Shown here: positions 14,870 through 23,178 of the stretch, piece after piece
How the letters are laid out: every line of letters begins with the position of its first letter
Position numbering within the stretch: position 1 is the stretch's first letter
From: Comamonadaceae bacterium CG_4_9_14_3_um_filter_60_33
GTDB lineage: Bacteria; Pseudomonadota; Gammaproteobacteria; Burkholderiales; Burkholderiaceae_C
Length of the DNA stretch: 41,981 nt
Assembly (NCBI GenBank): GCA_002789915.1
Contig: PFUD01000153.1
Span: 1-41,981 of the forward strand
Reading direction: 5' to 3'
Notes under the pieces: model-generated
Databases searched by the model: none
What the model was told of the DNA's origin: nothing
Seen by the model: only the letters and a program-made list of their open reading frames with translations
Translations under genes and position numbers: made by a program

Positions 14870-17359
14870 ATGCGGGCGCCTAACATTCACCCTAGACCGC
14901 ATTCCGCCGAGGCGCGAGCTCGCTTTTCACCGACCCGTGGAATGGTCCCGGCGCTGCTGGGCGTGTTGTTCGGCAATGCCTTGCAGTTGCAACAGGCCGT
15001 GCTCATGCCGGCTGATGATTGTCTTCTTGGCATGGGCCTGGGCCTGTTGTTTCTGGCTTTTGCCTTACGCGCGCGTTGGCCCGGGCTGCGTTGGGGCCTG
15101 ATGGCTGCGGCGTTTGCCATACTGGCATTTGCCAGCACAGCTTGGCGCGCCCAGGCGTTTGGCGGCCAGGCCCTTGCGCCTGCGCTGGAGGGGCGCGACG
15201 TGGCAGTGACCGGTGTGGTGGCCGCCATGCCGCAGTCTTTTGAGGGCGGGGTGCGCTTTTTGCTCGATGTGGAATCTGCCAGCCTGGACGGACAGCCGCT
15301 GCGCCTGCAGCCCCGGCTGGCACTGGGCTGGTACGCCGTCTCACCGGCCCGAGGCGACGCGCCGGCTCAATCCGCGGCCGAACTTGAACGCCAGCCCGCT
15401 GTGCTGCAAGCCGGGCAGCGCTGGCAAATGACGGTGCGCCTGAAAGCGCCGCACGGTGCCATCAACCCGTACGGCTTCGACTACGAGTTGTGGCAGTGGG
15501 AGCAGGGCATTCAAGCTACCGGCTATGTGCGCGTCGGCACGCACGATGCGCCGCCGGTCCTGCTCGGCTTCACTTGGCAGCACCCGGTGCAGTTGGCGCG
15601 TGGTCAGGTGCGCGATCAGATTTTGCTGCGGCTGGCGGACTCTGAATCTGCTGGCCTGATCGCCGCGCTGGTGGTGGGCGACCAGGCGGCCATCGACCGC
15701 GAAGACTGGGATGTCTTCAGGGCCACTGGCGTGGCGCACCTGATGAGCATTTCGGGCTTGCACATCACCATGTTTGCCTGGGCGGCGGCGCTGGCGCTGG
15801 GCTGGTTGTGGCGGCGCTCGGCCCGGCTGTGTCTACGCCTGCCAGCGCCCAGCGCGGCGCTGGCAGGCGGCATGGCGCTGGCCACGGCCTATGCCCTGTT
15901 CAGCGGTTGGGGCGTGCCCGCGCAGCGCACCATCTTGATGCTGGCTACCGTCGGCGCCTTGCGCCTGCTGGGCGTGCGCTGGCCGTGGCCGCAGGTCTGG
16001 CTGCTGGCCTGTGCGGTGGTCGTGGCGGTGGACCCGTGGGCGCTGTTGCAGGCCGGGTTTTGGCTGAGCTTTGTGGCAGTGGGCGTGCTCTTTGCCACCG
16101 ATGCCGGCATTTCACGCGCTGAAGGTGTGGGTTTCACCAACCGTTTTCGCAGCCTGATGCGTGAGCAGTGGATGATCACGCTGGCGCTCACACCCCTGAG
16201 TTTGCTGCTGTTCGGACAGGTCTCGCTGGTAGGGTTGCTGGCCAACGCGCTGGCCATTCCGTGGGTCACGCTACTGGTCACGCCGCTGGCCATGCTGGGC
16301 GTGCTGCTGCACCCGCTGTGGGACATGGCCGCCTGGGCCATCGGACTGCTGGCGCTGTTTCTGCAAGCCCTGGCGCAGTGGCCCTGGGCCAGCGTGACCC
16401 TGGCGCAGGCGCCGTGGTGGTTCGGTGCTGCGGCTGTGCTGGGTGGCTTGTTGCTGGCGTTGCGCCTGCCCTGGCCGCTGCGCCTGGGCGGTGTGCCACT
16501 GCTGTTGCCGCTGGTGTTCTGGCAGGTGCCGACCATTCCGGCAGGTGAGTTCGAGCTGCTGGCGGCTGACGTTGGTCAGGGCAATGCGGTGCTGGTGCGC
16601 ACCGCCCACCATGCCCTGCTATATGACACCGGCCCTATGTACAGCCGTGAAAGCGATGCAGGTCACCGGGTGCTGGTGCCGCTGTTGCGCGCGCTGGGGG
16701 TTCAGCTCGACACACTGGTGTTGAGTCATCGTGACAGTGACCATACGGGCGGTGCCATCGCCGTGCTGAAAATGCAGGCGCAGGCCAACTTGCTTAGTTC
16801 GATCGAAGATGATCACGCGCTACAGGCTCTGCGCCACGCCACCCGCTGCATGGCCGGCCAGCGCTGGCAGTGGGACGGGGTCGGCTTCGAGGTGCTGCAC
16901 CCGCTAACCACAGACTACGACAAGGTGCGTAAAACCAACGCCATGAGCTGCGTCCTGCGCATTACCGCTGGCGCGCAGACGGCGCTGCTGGTGGGTGACA
17001 TCGAGCAGGCGCAAGAAACGCAATTGCTGGCACGCACCCAGGGCAGTGTCACCGCAATGCCCCAGCCTACAGCGGATTTGCAGGCCGATGTGCTGCTGGT
17101 GCCGCACCACGGCAGCAAAACCTCCAGCAGCGCGGCTTTTCTGGATGCGATTCAGCCGCGCCTGGCACTGGTTCAGTCGGGCTACCGGAATCGCTTTGGT
17201 CACCCTGCAGGCCCTGTTTTGGTGCGGTACGATGAACGAAAGATCAAGATGATTGATACGCCTCATTGTGGTGCAGCAAGCTGGCAGTCCTGGCACCCAG
17301 ATGGTGTGCAATGTGCCCGTGAAATGCAAAAACGCTATTGGCATCATGTCGCGCCATGA
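14870..17359 (+). CDS. comEC: DNA internalisation competence protein ComEC/Rec2
   Basis: The 829-residue integral membrane protein has the three ComEC parts. First is an N-terminal soluble DUF4131-type region (~90-230) between membrane helices. Second is the Competence transmembrane domain (~255-540) with GLIAALVVGDQAAIDREDW and HLMSISGLHITMF. Third is a C-terminal metallo-beta-lactamase domain from ~563 (DVGQGNAVLV) with the metal motif HRDSDHTGG and later LVPHHGSKTSS. ComEC forms the inner-membrane channel that takes single-stranded DNA into the cytoplasm in natural transformation; the MBL domain is the proposed strand-degrading nuclease. All key motifs are intact, so the locus is probably functional. 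The start at 14870 is tentative; ATG at 14942 (MVPALLG) is an alternative. Confidence 0.95.
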   Translation: MRAPNIHPRPHSAEARARFSPTRGMVPALLGVLFGNALQLQQAVLMPADDCLLGMGLGLLFLAFALRARWPGLRWGLMAAAFAILAFASTAWRAQAFGGQALAPALEGRDVAVTGVVAAMPQSFEGGVRFLLDVESASLDGQPLRLQPRLALGWYAVSPARGDAPAQSAAELERQPAVLQAGQRWQMTVRLKAPHGAINPYGFDYELWQWEQGIQATGYVRVGTHDAPPVLLGFTWQHPVQLARGQVRDQILLRLADSESAGLIAALVVGDQAAIDREDWDVFRATGVAHLMSISGLHITMFAWAAALALGWLWRRSARLCLRLPAPSAALAGGMALATAYALFSGWGVPAQRTILMLATVGALRLLGVRWPWPQVWLLACAVVVAVDPWALLQAGFWLSFVAVGVLFATDAGISRAEGVGFTNRFRSLMREQWMITLALTPLSLLLFGQVSLVGLLANALAIPWVTLLVTPLAMLGVLLHPLWDMAAWAIGLLALFLQALAQWPWASVTLAQAPWWFGAAAVLGGLLLALRLPWPLRLGGVPLLLPLVFWQVPTIPAGEFELLAADVGQGNAVLVRTAHHALLYDTGPMYSRESDAGHRVLVPLLRALGVQLDTLVLSHRDSDHTGGAIAVLKMQAQANLLSSIEDDHALQALRHATRCMAGQRWQWDGVGFEVLHPLTTDYDKVRKTNAMSCVLRITAGAQTALLVGDIEQAQETQLLARTQGSVTAMPQPTADLQADVLLVPHHGSKTSSSAAFLDAIQPRLALVQSGYRNRFGHPAGPVLVRYDERKIKMIDTPHCGAASWQSWHPDGVQCAREMQKRYWHHVAP

Positions 17360-17429
17360 GCGTGTTTCGTGTCTTGGTGATCCCATCGCTTTGGCCCAAA
17401 CTTTGCTAAGAACAATGCAGGAGTAAAAA

Positions 17430-19025
17430 ATGATGCAGAAATTCGACGAGATGTACACCAAGCTGCCCTATGAGTTTTTTACCCATGGGGCCCAGATTCG
17501 AGACCATTACAAAATTTACGACGAATGGCTGGCGCGCCAGCCGGGCAACATGATGGCCAAACGGCGCGAAGAGGCCGAGATGATCTTTCGCCGCGTCGGC
17601 ATTACCTTTGCGGTTTATGGCGACAAAGATGCCGACGGTGCAGGCACTGAGCGGCTGATTCCGTTCGACCTGATCCCTCGCATCGTCCCGGCCCACGAAT
17701 GGCGCAGCCTGGAACTCGGCCTGGAGCAGCGCGTCACAGCCCTGAACCGGTTTTTGCACGACATCTACCACGACCAGGAAATCCTCAAGGCGGGCCTGAT
17801 TCCGCGTGAGCAGATCGAGCAAAACGCCCAGTTCCGCCCTGAAATGATGGGTGTTGACCTGCCCAACGGCGTCTATTCCCAGATTTCCGGCATCGACATC
17901 GTGCGCGCCCCGGATGCCAAGGGCAACGGCGAGTATTACGTACTCGAAGACAACCTGCGTGTGCCCAGCGGCGTGAGCTACATGCTCGAAGACCGCAAGA
18001 TGATGATGCGGCTCTTTCCCGACCTGTTCAGCATGCACCGTGTCGCCCCCATTGCTCACTACCCCGACCTGCTGCTGGAGACCCTGCGCGAAAGCAGCCC
18101 ACCCTCCACCGCCGAACCCACCGTGGTGGTGCTCACGCCGGGCATGTACAACAGCGCCTACTTCGAGCACGCGTTTCTGGCGCAGCAAATGGGCGTGGAA
18201 CTGGTCGAGGGCCAGGACTTGTTCGTCAAGGACAATTTTTGCTACATGCGCACCACCCGCGGGCCGCAGCGCGTCGATGTGATCTACCGCCGCGTTGATG
18301 ACGACTTTCTCGATCCGACCGTGTTCCGCCCCAAGTCCACGCTGGGCTGCGAAGGTTTGCTTGAGGTGTACAAGACCGGCCACATCAACATCTGCAATGG
18401 GGTCGGCACTGGCGTGGCGGACGACAAGTCGATCTACCCTTATGTGCCCAAGATGATTGACTTCTACTTGGGCGAAAAACCCATCTTGAATAACGTGCCG
18501 ACCTACATGTGCCGCAACAAGGACGACCTGGCCTATGTGATGGCCAACATGAAAGACCTTGTGGTCAAGGAAGTGCACGGCGCCGGTGGCTACGGCATGT
18601 TGGTGGGCCCTGCCGCCACCAAAGCCGAGGTGGAAGACTTCAAAAAAGCCGTGCTGGCCAACCCGAGCGGCTACATCGCCCAGCCCACGCTGAGTCTGTC
18701 GAGCTGCCCGACCTTTGTGGAGAGTGGCATTGCGCCGCGCCACATTGATTTGCGGCCTTATGTGTTGATGGGCAAAAATGTGCAGATGGTGCCTGGCGGC
18801 CTGACCCGCGTGGCGCTGAAGGAGGGTTCGCTGGTGGTTAATTCGTCGCAGGGTGGCGGCACCAAGGACACCTGGATTCTTGAAGACGATGCCGCGCCAG
18901 TGGTGGCCGTGCATCCGCAGACCCAAGCCGAAGCACAGGCCCAAGTTGAGGCCCAAGACCAAGTCCAAGATCAGGTCCAAAACCAAAACCAAGACCAAAG
19001 CCAAGACCAAGTCAAAGCGAAATAG
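17430..19025 (+). CDS. Circularly permuted ATP-grasp protein (DUF404/DUF407 type)
   Basis: The 531-residue protein belongs to the circularly permuted type-2 ATP-grasp family. Evidence includes the N-terminal FDEMYTKLPYEFFTHGAQIR, RLIPFDLIPRIVPAHEW, and the ATP-grasp segments YYVLEDNLRVPSGVSYMLE, LVVKEVHGAGGYGMLVGP and RHIDLRPYVLM. Such proteins sit with alpha-E proteins and are predicted to form amide or peptide bonds on an unknown, possibly peptide, product. GCAGGAG lies before the ATG at 17430. The last ~36 residues are an unusual alternating X-Gln tail (QAEAQAQVEAQDQVQDQVQ and on), encoded by a six-base DNA repeat. This is not part of the family core. The alpha-E gene follows 16 bases after the stop. 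Confidence 0.92.
   Translation: MMQKFDEMYTKLPYEFFTHGAQIRDHYKIYDEWLARQPGNMMAKRREEAEMIFRRVGITFAVYGDKDADGAGTERLIPFDLIPRIVPAHEWRSLELGLEQRVTALNRFLHDIYHDQEILKAGLIPREQIEQNAQFRPEMMGVDLPNGVYSQISGIDIVRAPDAKGNGEYYVLEDNLRVPSGVSYMLEDRKMMMRLFPDLFSMHRVAPIAHYPDLLLETLRESSPPSTAEPTVVVLTPGMYNSAYFEHAFLAQQMGVELVEGQDLFVKDNFCYMRTTRGPQRVDVIYRRVDDDFLDPTVFRPKSTLGCEGLLEVYKTGHINICNGVGTGVADDKSIYPYVPKMIDFYLGEKPILNNVPTYMCRNKDDLAYVMANMKDLVVKEVHGAGGYGMLVGPAATKAEVEDFKKAVLANPSGYIAQPTLSLSSCPTFVESGIAPRHIDLRPYVLMGKNVQMVPGGLTRVALKEGSLVVNSSQGGGTKDTWILEDDAAPVVAVHPQTQAEAQAQVEAQDQVQDQVQNQNQDQSQDQVKAK
18919..19018 (+). repeat. Imperfect 6-bp tandem repeat in coding tail
   Basis: About 100 bases are built of near-copies of CAAGAC/CAAGTC/CAAAAC hexamers at the 3' end of the ATP-grasp gene. 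In frame they encode alternating Gln-X; in another frame the same DNA encodes Lys/Thr/Ser alternation. The pattern points to expansion by replication slippage, so length may vary among strains. Confidence 0.75.
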
Positions 19026-19041
19026 TCACCGGAGAATCAAC

Positions 19042-20001
19042 ATGCTTTCACGAACCGCCGACCATCTTTTCTGGATGAACCGCTACACCGAGCGCGCCGA
19101 GAACACGGCGAGGCTGCTCGATGTGAACTACCAGACCTCGCTGTTGCCGCAGTCCGCTGCGATGGCCCAGGCGGGCTGGCAGGGTTTGCTGTCGATCAGC
19201 GAACTGCTGCCCGCCTACAAGGAAAAACACGACACCATCGTTGCCCGCGAGGTGATGGACTTCATGGTCAAGGACGAAAAAAATCCGTCCTCAATCGTGT
19301 CGTGCCTCAGCGCCGCCCGGGAAAACGCCCGCGCCGTGCGCGGCACGCTGACCACTGAGGTCTGGGAAACCCAAAACCAGACCTGGCTGGAAGTCAAGCG
19401 CATGATCAAGCAAGGCGACTTCGAGGCCGACCCGTCGCAGTTTTTCGAGTGGGTCAAGTTCCGCTCGCACCTGTCGCGCGGCGTCACGGTGGGCACCATG
19501 CTGATGGACGAAGCGCTGCACTTCATGCGACTGGGCACTTTTTTGGAGCGCGCCGACAACACTGCGCGCCTGGTCGATGTGAAATTTCACGCCGTTGACA
19601 AAGATTTTTACGGCACCGCCAACGGCAAGGACCAAGAGTACGATTTTTACCACTGGAGCGCCATTTTGCGCAGCGTCAGCGGTTTCGAGGTGTATCGCAA
19701 GGTGTACCGTGATGTGATCCGGCCCGAGCGGGTGGCCGAGTTATTGATTCTGCGCCCCGACATGCCGCGCTCCTTGCACGCCAGCTTGAACGAGGTGGTG
19801 GGCAATCTGGGCATGGTGGCCAACGACCAGTCAAGTGAAACCCAGCGCCGCGCCGGCAAGCTGCGCGCCGAGCTGCAATATGGCCGCATCGATGAAATCC
19901 TGGCGACGGGTTTGCACGCCTACCTGACGCAGTTCCTCGATCGCATCAATGACCTGGGCGCCAACATCAGTCACGATTTTCTGGTGCCAGTGCCGGCGTG
20001 A
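19042..20001 (+). CDS. Alpha-E domain protein (DUF403)
   Basis: The 319-residue all-helical protein starts MLSRTADHLFWMNRYTERAENTARLLDV, the hallmark of the alpha-E (DUF403) family, and repeats the pattern at FLERADNTARLVDVKFH (~168-184). CGGAG lies eight bases before the ATG. It is the standard partner of the circularly permuted ATP-grasp protein just upstream, and the two are predicted to work together in peptide-bond or modification chemistry. Usual further partners, a transglutaminase-like protein and a proteasome-like peptidase, are not adjacent. Its 3' end overlaps the convergent mltB by 35 bases. Confidence 0.93.
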   Translation: MLSRTADHLFWMNRYTERAENTARLLDVNYQTSLLPQSAAMAQAGWQGLLSISELLPAYKEKHDTIVAREVMDFMVKDEKNPSSIVSCLSAARENARAVRGTLTTEVWETQNQTWLEVKRMIKQGDFEADPSQFFEWVKFRSHLSRGVTVGTMLMDEALHFMRLGTFLERADNTARLVDVKFHAVDKDFYGTANGKDQEYDFYHWSAILRSVSGFEVYRKVYRDVIRPERVAELLILRPDMPRSLHASLNEVVGNLGMVANDQSSETQRRAGKLRAELQYGRIDEILATGLHAYLTQFLDRINDLGANISHDFLVPVPA

Positions 20002-21136
20002 CGGCCTGGGCCGCCATGGCCTGCGCCACCGCCTGCCCCAGTTCGATCACGGCCATGGCGTAGTAACTGCTCCAGTTATAGCGGGTGATGGTGTAAAAGT
20101 TGTCGGTGCCCGCTACATAAACTGGCGGCGCATCGCCCATTTGCAGCTCGATCAAGGCCAGCTTGCCAGTGTGTGACAGCGCCTCACCGCTGAGCAGGGC
20201 GCCCTCGGCCTGAAAATTGTCCACGCTGAAAGTAGGCAGAATATCGGGGGCCATCAGCGCGTCCATGTCGAGCTTTTGCGCATCGAAAGTCACCGCGAAA
20301 TGGGTGGGCAGGCCGGGTTGCCAGCCGAAGGCCTTGAAGTAGTTGGCCACCGAGCCGATCGCGTCCACCGGGCTGCCAAACAAATCCACCTTGCTGTCAC
20401 CGTCGAAGTCAATCGCGTACTGGTGCCAGCTCGACGGCATGAATTGGGGCCAGCCCATGGCGCCGGCGTAACTGCCTCTGATGCCGAGCGGGTCGAGCCC
20501 GCTGCGATGCGTCCAGCTTAAAAACTGCGCCAGCTCGCCTTTGAAATAAGCGCTGCGTGCGCCCGCGCGCGGGTGGCTGGCCGGGAAATCAAAGCTCAGC
20601 GTGGCGAGCGCATCGAGCACCCGGTAATTGCCCATTTGCTGGCCGTAAATGGTCTCCACGCCAAGGATGCCAACGATGATTTCAGCGGGTACACCGGTCT
20701 CGAGTTCGGCGCGTTTGAGCGCATCTTCGTAGGCTTGCCAGAAGGCAACGCCGGCGCGGATGCGCAACGGTTCGACAAAGCGGCTGCGGTAAATCTGCCA
20801 GTTCTTCGCCATGCCCACCGCCGGCGGGGTCACGGCTTTGGCAATAGCGGCCACATAAAGGGCCTGGCCCAGCGTCTGGCGCACCCAGACCGGGTCGAGG
20901 TCGCGCCGCAGCGCGATGTCATCAGCCGCTTGCAGGGCATCAAGTCGCTGGGCATAGCTGGGGCCGGGAATAACGCTGGCTCTGGCGCCGACGCTGGCAC
21001 TGACCGCGGTCTTACCCTTTTTCTTGCTGTTCTGGCCCGCCGAGGCGCTGACGGCCAGCGTGGCGGCTGCCATGAACACAAGTAATGTCAGCAAGTGGCG
21101 TAGGTGCCAGTGGGCAGAGTGAGCATATTTATGCAC
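19967..21136 (-). CDS. mltB: Lytic murein transglycosylase B
   Basis: The 389-residue protein has an N-terminal signal peptide (hydrophobic stretch ~14-32, ASA cleavage site) and no lipobox Cys, so it seems soluble periplasmic rather than a lipoprotein. The SLT_2/MltB domain follows, with catalytic Glu161 in VGILGVETIYGQ, the SYAGAMGWPQFMPSSW substrate-groove motif, and an EF-hand-like DFDGDSKVDL. MltB cleaves the MurNAc-GlcNAc bond of peptidoglycan with 1,6-anhydro ring formation. A basic linker (QNSKKKGKTA) follows the signal peptide. The last 35 bases overlap the end of the alpha-E gene on the other strand. Confidence 0.93.
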   Translation of the reverse strand: MHKYAHSAHWHLRHLLTLLVFMAAATLAVSASAGQNSKKKGKTAVSASVGARASVIPGPSYAQRLDALQAADDIALRRDLDPVWVRQTLGQALYVAAIAKAVTPPAVGMAKNWQIYRSRFVEPLRIRAGVAFWQAYEDALKRAELETGVPAEIIVGILGVETIYGQQMGNYRVLDALATLSFDFPASHPRAGARSAYFKGELAQFLSWTHRSGLDPLGIRGSYAGAMGWPQFMPSSWHQYAIDFDGDSKVDLFGSPVDAIGSVANYFKAFGWQPGLPTHFAVTFDAQKLDMDALMAPDILPTFSVDNFQAEGALLSGEALSHTGKLALIELQMGDAPPVYVAGTDNFYTITRYNWSSYYAMAVIELGQAVAQAMAAQAVTPALAPENRD

Positions 21137-21514
21137 TGAGGGCCTGCAAGGTAGAAGGTTGAAAGTCTACATTCTCATGAATCCGAGACTTCACGGCCTA
21201 AAAATATTCCGCACAACCTCAACGTTTGCGCTGATTGCTGGAGGGGATAGATCGGCCTTGCGGTTTTGGCTGCGACAGGTGGCCAGCTTTATCTGCACTC
21301 GGAGTAACTTTTGGACACGGGCATAATATACGGAAATAAACTAAAGAATCAGAGGATAGACAAATCTTGCAAATTACAAAATGCCAATCATTAGCGCTAG
21401 TTATTTTTCAAAAACTATGCTGGCACAAGGGTTTTTCCGATGTGTGTTAAGCAAATTTTTCTGAAATAAATCTTACCAAGTTTTAAAAAAATAATATTTT
21501 AAACTTTATTTAAT
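21137..21514. other. 378-bp gene-free region, increasingly AT-rich, upstream of lactate permease
   Basis: The left ~180 bases have normal composition and would hold the mltB promoter. From about 21320 to 21514 the sequence becomes strongly AT-rich, with A- and T-runs just before the permease ATG. A TAATATA stretch at 21324 and a TGGCAC at 21421 resemble promoter parts, but neither has a correctly spaced partner. I see no gene, riboswitch or repeat here. No Shine-Dalgarno sequence precedes the permease start. Confidence 0.6.
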
Positions 21515-23167
21515 ATGGATGCACTGCTCGCGTTTTCTCCCATTCTTTTGACAATTATTTTGATGGCTGGTTTTAATTGGGGGGCTAAAAAAGCCTTGCC
21601 TCTTTCTTTGCTGTTGGCTATGCTGGTTGCCTTGTTTGAATGGAATATGAGTCTTCAAAATATTTTGGGCTATACCTTTTTCGGATTTTTGAAGGCAATT
21701 GATATTCTTATCATCATTTTCGGTGCTATTTTGATATTGAATACACTCAAATTATCAGGTGCAATGGCAACGATTAACCAGGGTTTCAGTGGCATCACTG
21801 ATGACCGCCGCATTCAAGCGATCATTATCGGGTTTATGTTCAGTGCTTTTATCGAGGGTGCTGCCGGTTTCGGTACGCCAGCTGCACTGGCAGCGCCTTT
21901 GCTTGTTGGCTTAGGCTTTCCTCCGTTGGCGGCAGCACTGGTAGCGCTTATTTATAATAGCGTTCCTGTCCCTTTTGGCGCTGTAGGAACGCCTATTTTT
22001 GGAGCCATGAGTACACTGGAAACAAATGTCGCTTCAACCGGAATATCTCCCGAGGTATTTAAAATGGCGTTAACAGAATGGATTGCCATTCCAAACGCTA
22101 TTGCTGGTATTCTTATTCCTTTGCTGGGCATAACCATCATGACACGATTTTTTGGACAAGAAAAGTCAATTAAGCCAGCTTTGGTCGTTGCACCGTTTGC
22201 GATTTTCGCTGGCCTGTCATTTATGATTCCTTACGTTTTGATTGCCATGATCTTTGGCCCAGAACTCCCCTCTTTGGTGGGGGCATTGATTGGTTTGGCT
22301 ATTGTTGTCGTCGCTGCGAAGCGTCGATTTCTTGTTCCAAATGACAGATGGGATTTTCCTGAGAGCTCCAAATGGCCTGATCTATGGCGTTCAAAAATTG
22401 ACACCGGCAGCACCAGCGAAGCAAAAATGTCACTTTTCAGAGCATGGTCACCTTACTTGCTCATTGCCATCATTCTTGTCGTCACAAGAATCCCTACTTT
22501 TGGGTTCAAGCAACTCCTTCTTGAACAGGCTTTCACGTTAAACAACGTCGCTGGAATAGAAGGTTTGAATTACAGTTTGAAATGGGCGTATTTGCCTGGA
22601 ATTATTCCTTTTATACTGGTGGCCTTGGTCACTCATTTCATTCATGGAATGAGTTGGGTTGATGTAAAGAAAGCATGGCAGTTGACTTTCAAGCAACTTA
22701 GCGGTGCTGCCATCGCACTTTTTGCTGGCGTGGGAATGGTGCAGTTGATTTTGAATTCTGGCGTAAATGCGAGTGGTATGGAGAGCATGCTAACCACGAT
22801 GGCAGGCGCAACAGCAAATATTTCTGGTGCCGCGTATCCATTGTTCGCTGCCATGATTGGAATTCTGGGGTCATTTATGTCAGGCTCGGCAACAGTTTCT
22901 AATATCTTGTTTATGTCATTTCAATTCGAAACTGCCTCCATTTTGGATTTTCCGCAGATTCTGATCTTGTCAATGCAAGGCATAGGTGCTGGCATCGGAA
23001 ATATGATCTGTATTAATAACATTGTGGCTGTTACTGCAACGGTTGGTTGTATCGGCGCTGAAGGAAATATTATAAGAATCAATGCGCTACCGGCTTTTAT
23101 TTATTATGTTTTCATAACACTACTCTTGGGTACTCTTATTTATAGTGGTTTTTCACCTTCATTTTAA
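21515..23167 (+). CDS. lctP: L-lactate permease (LctP family)
   Basis: The 550-residue protein has 12-14 hydrophobic segments and the LctP-family signatures [19 protein letters not shown] (about 109-127) and [15 protein letters not shown]. Further on it has [15 protein letters not shown] and [21 protein letters not shown]. These carriers take up L- and D-lactate or glycolate with protons across the inner membrane. Base composition is strikingly lower in GC than all neighbours (many AAA, ATT, TTT, TTA codons), and the shift begins just upstream and stops at the gene end. No lactate dehydrogenase or regulator gene is adjacent. This suggests horizontal acquisition of a single carrier gene. Confidence 0.95.
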   Translation: MDALLAFSPILLTIILMAGFNWGAKKALPLSLLLAMLVALFEWNMSLQNILGYTFFGFLKAIDILIIIFGAILILNTLKLSGAMATINQGFSGITDDRRIQAIIIGFMFSAFIEGAAGFGTPAALAAPLLVGLGFPPLAAALVALIYNSVPVPFGAVGTPIFGAMSTLETNVASTGISPEVFKMALTEWIAIPNAIAGILIPLLGITIMTRFFGQEKSIKPALVVAPFAIFAGLSFMIPYVLIAMIFGPELPSLVGALIGLAIVVVAAKRRFLVPNDRWDFPESSKWPDLWRSKIDTGSTSEAKMSLFRAWSPYLLIAIILVVTRIPTFGFKQLLLEQAFTLNNVAGIEGLNYSLKWAYLPGIIPFILVALVTHFIHGMSWVDVKKAWQLTFKQLSGAAIALFAGVGMVQLILNSGVNASGMESMLTTMAGATANISGAAYPLFAAMIGILGSFMSGSATVSNILFMSFQFETASILDFPQILILSMQGIGAGIGNMICINNIVAVTATVGCIGAEGNIIRINALPAFIYYVFITLLLGTLIYSGFSPSF

Positions 23168-23178
23168 GAAAATGAGCG

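Noticed and set aside
17406-19010. Long minus-strand open frame (534 codons) opposite the ATP-grasp gene
   Set aside because: It is a shadow of GC-rich coding DNA: low-complexity Leu/Val start, no family signatures, and the sense strand has a full conserved protein.
21421-21436. TGGCAC before the lactate permease as a sigma-54 -24 element
   Set aside because: There is no GC ten bases after GG (the sequence there is TT), so the -12 element is absent.
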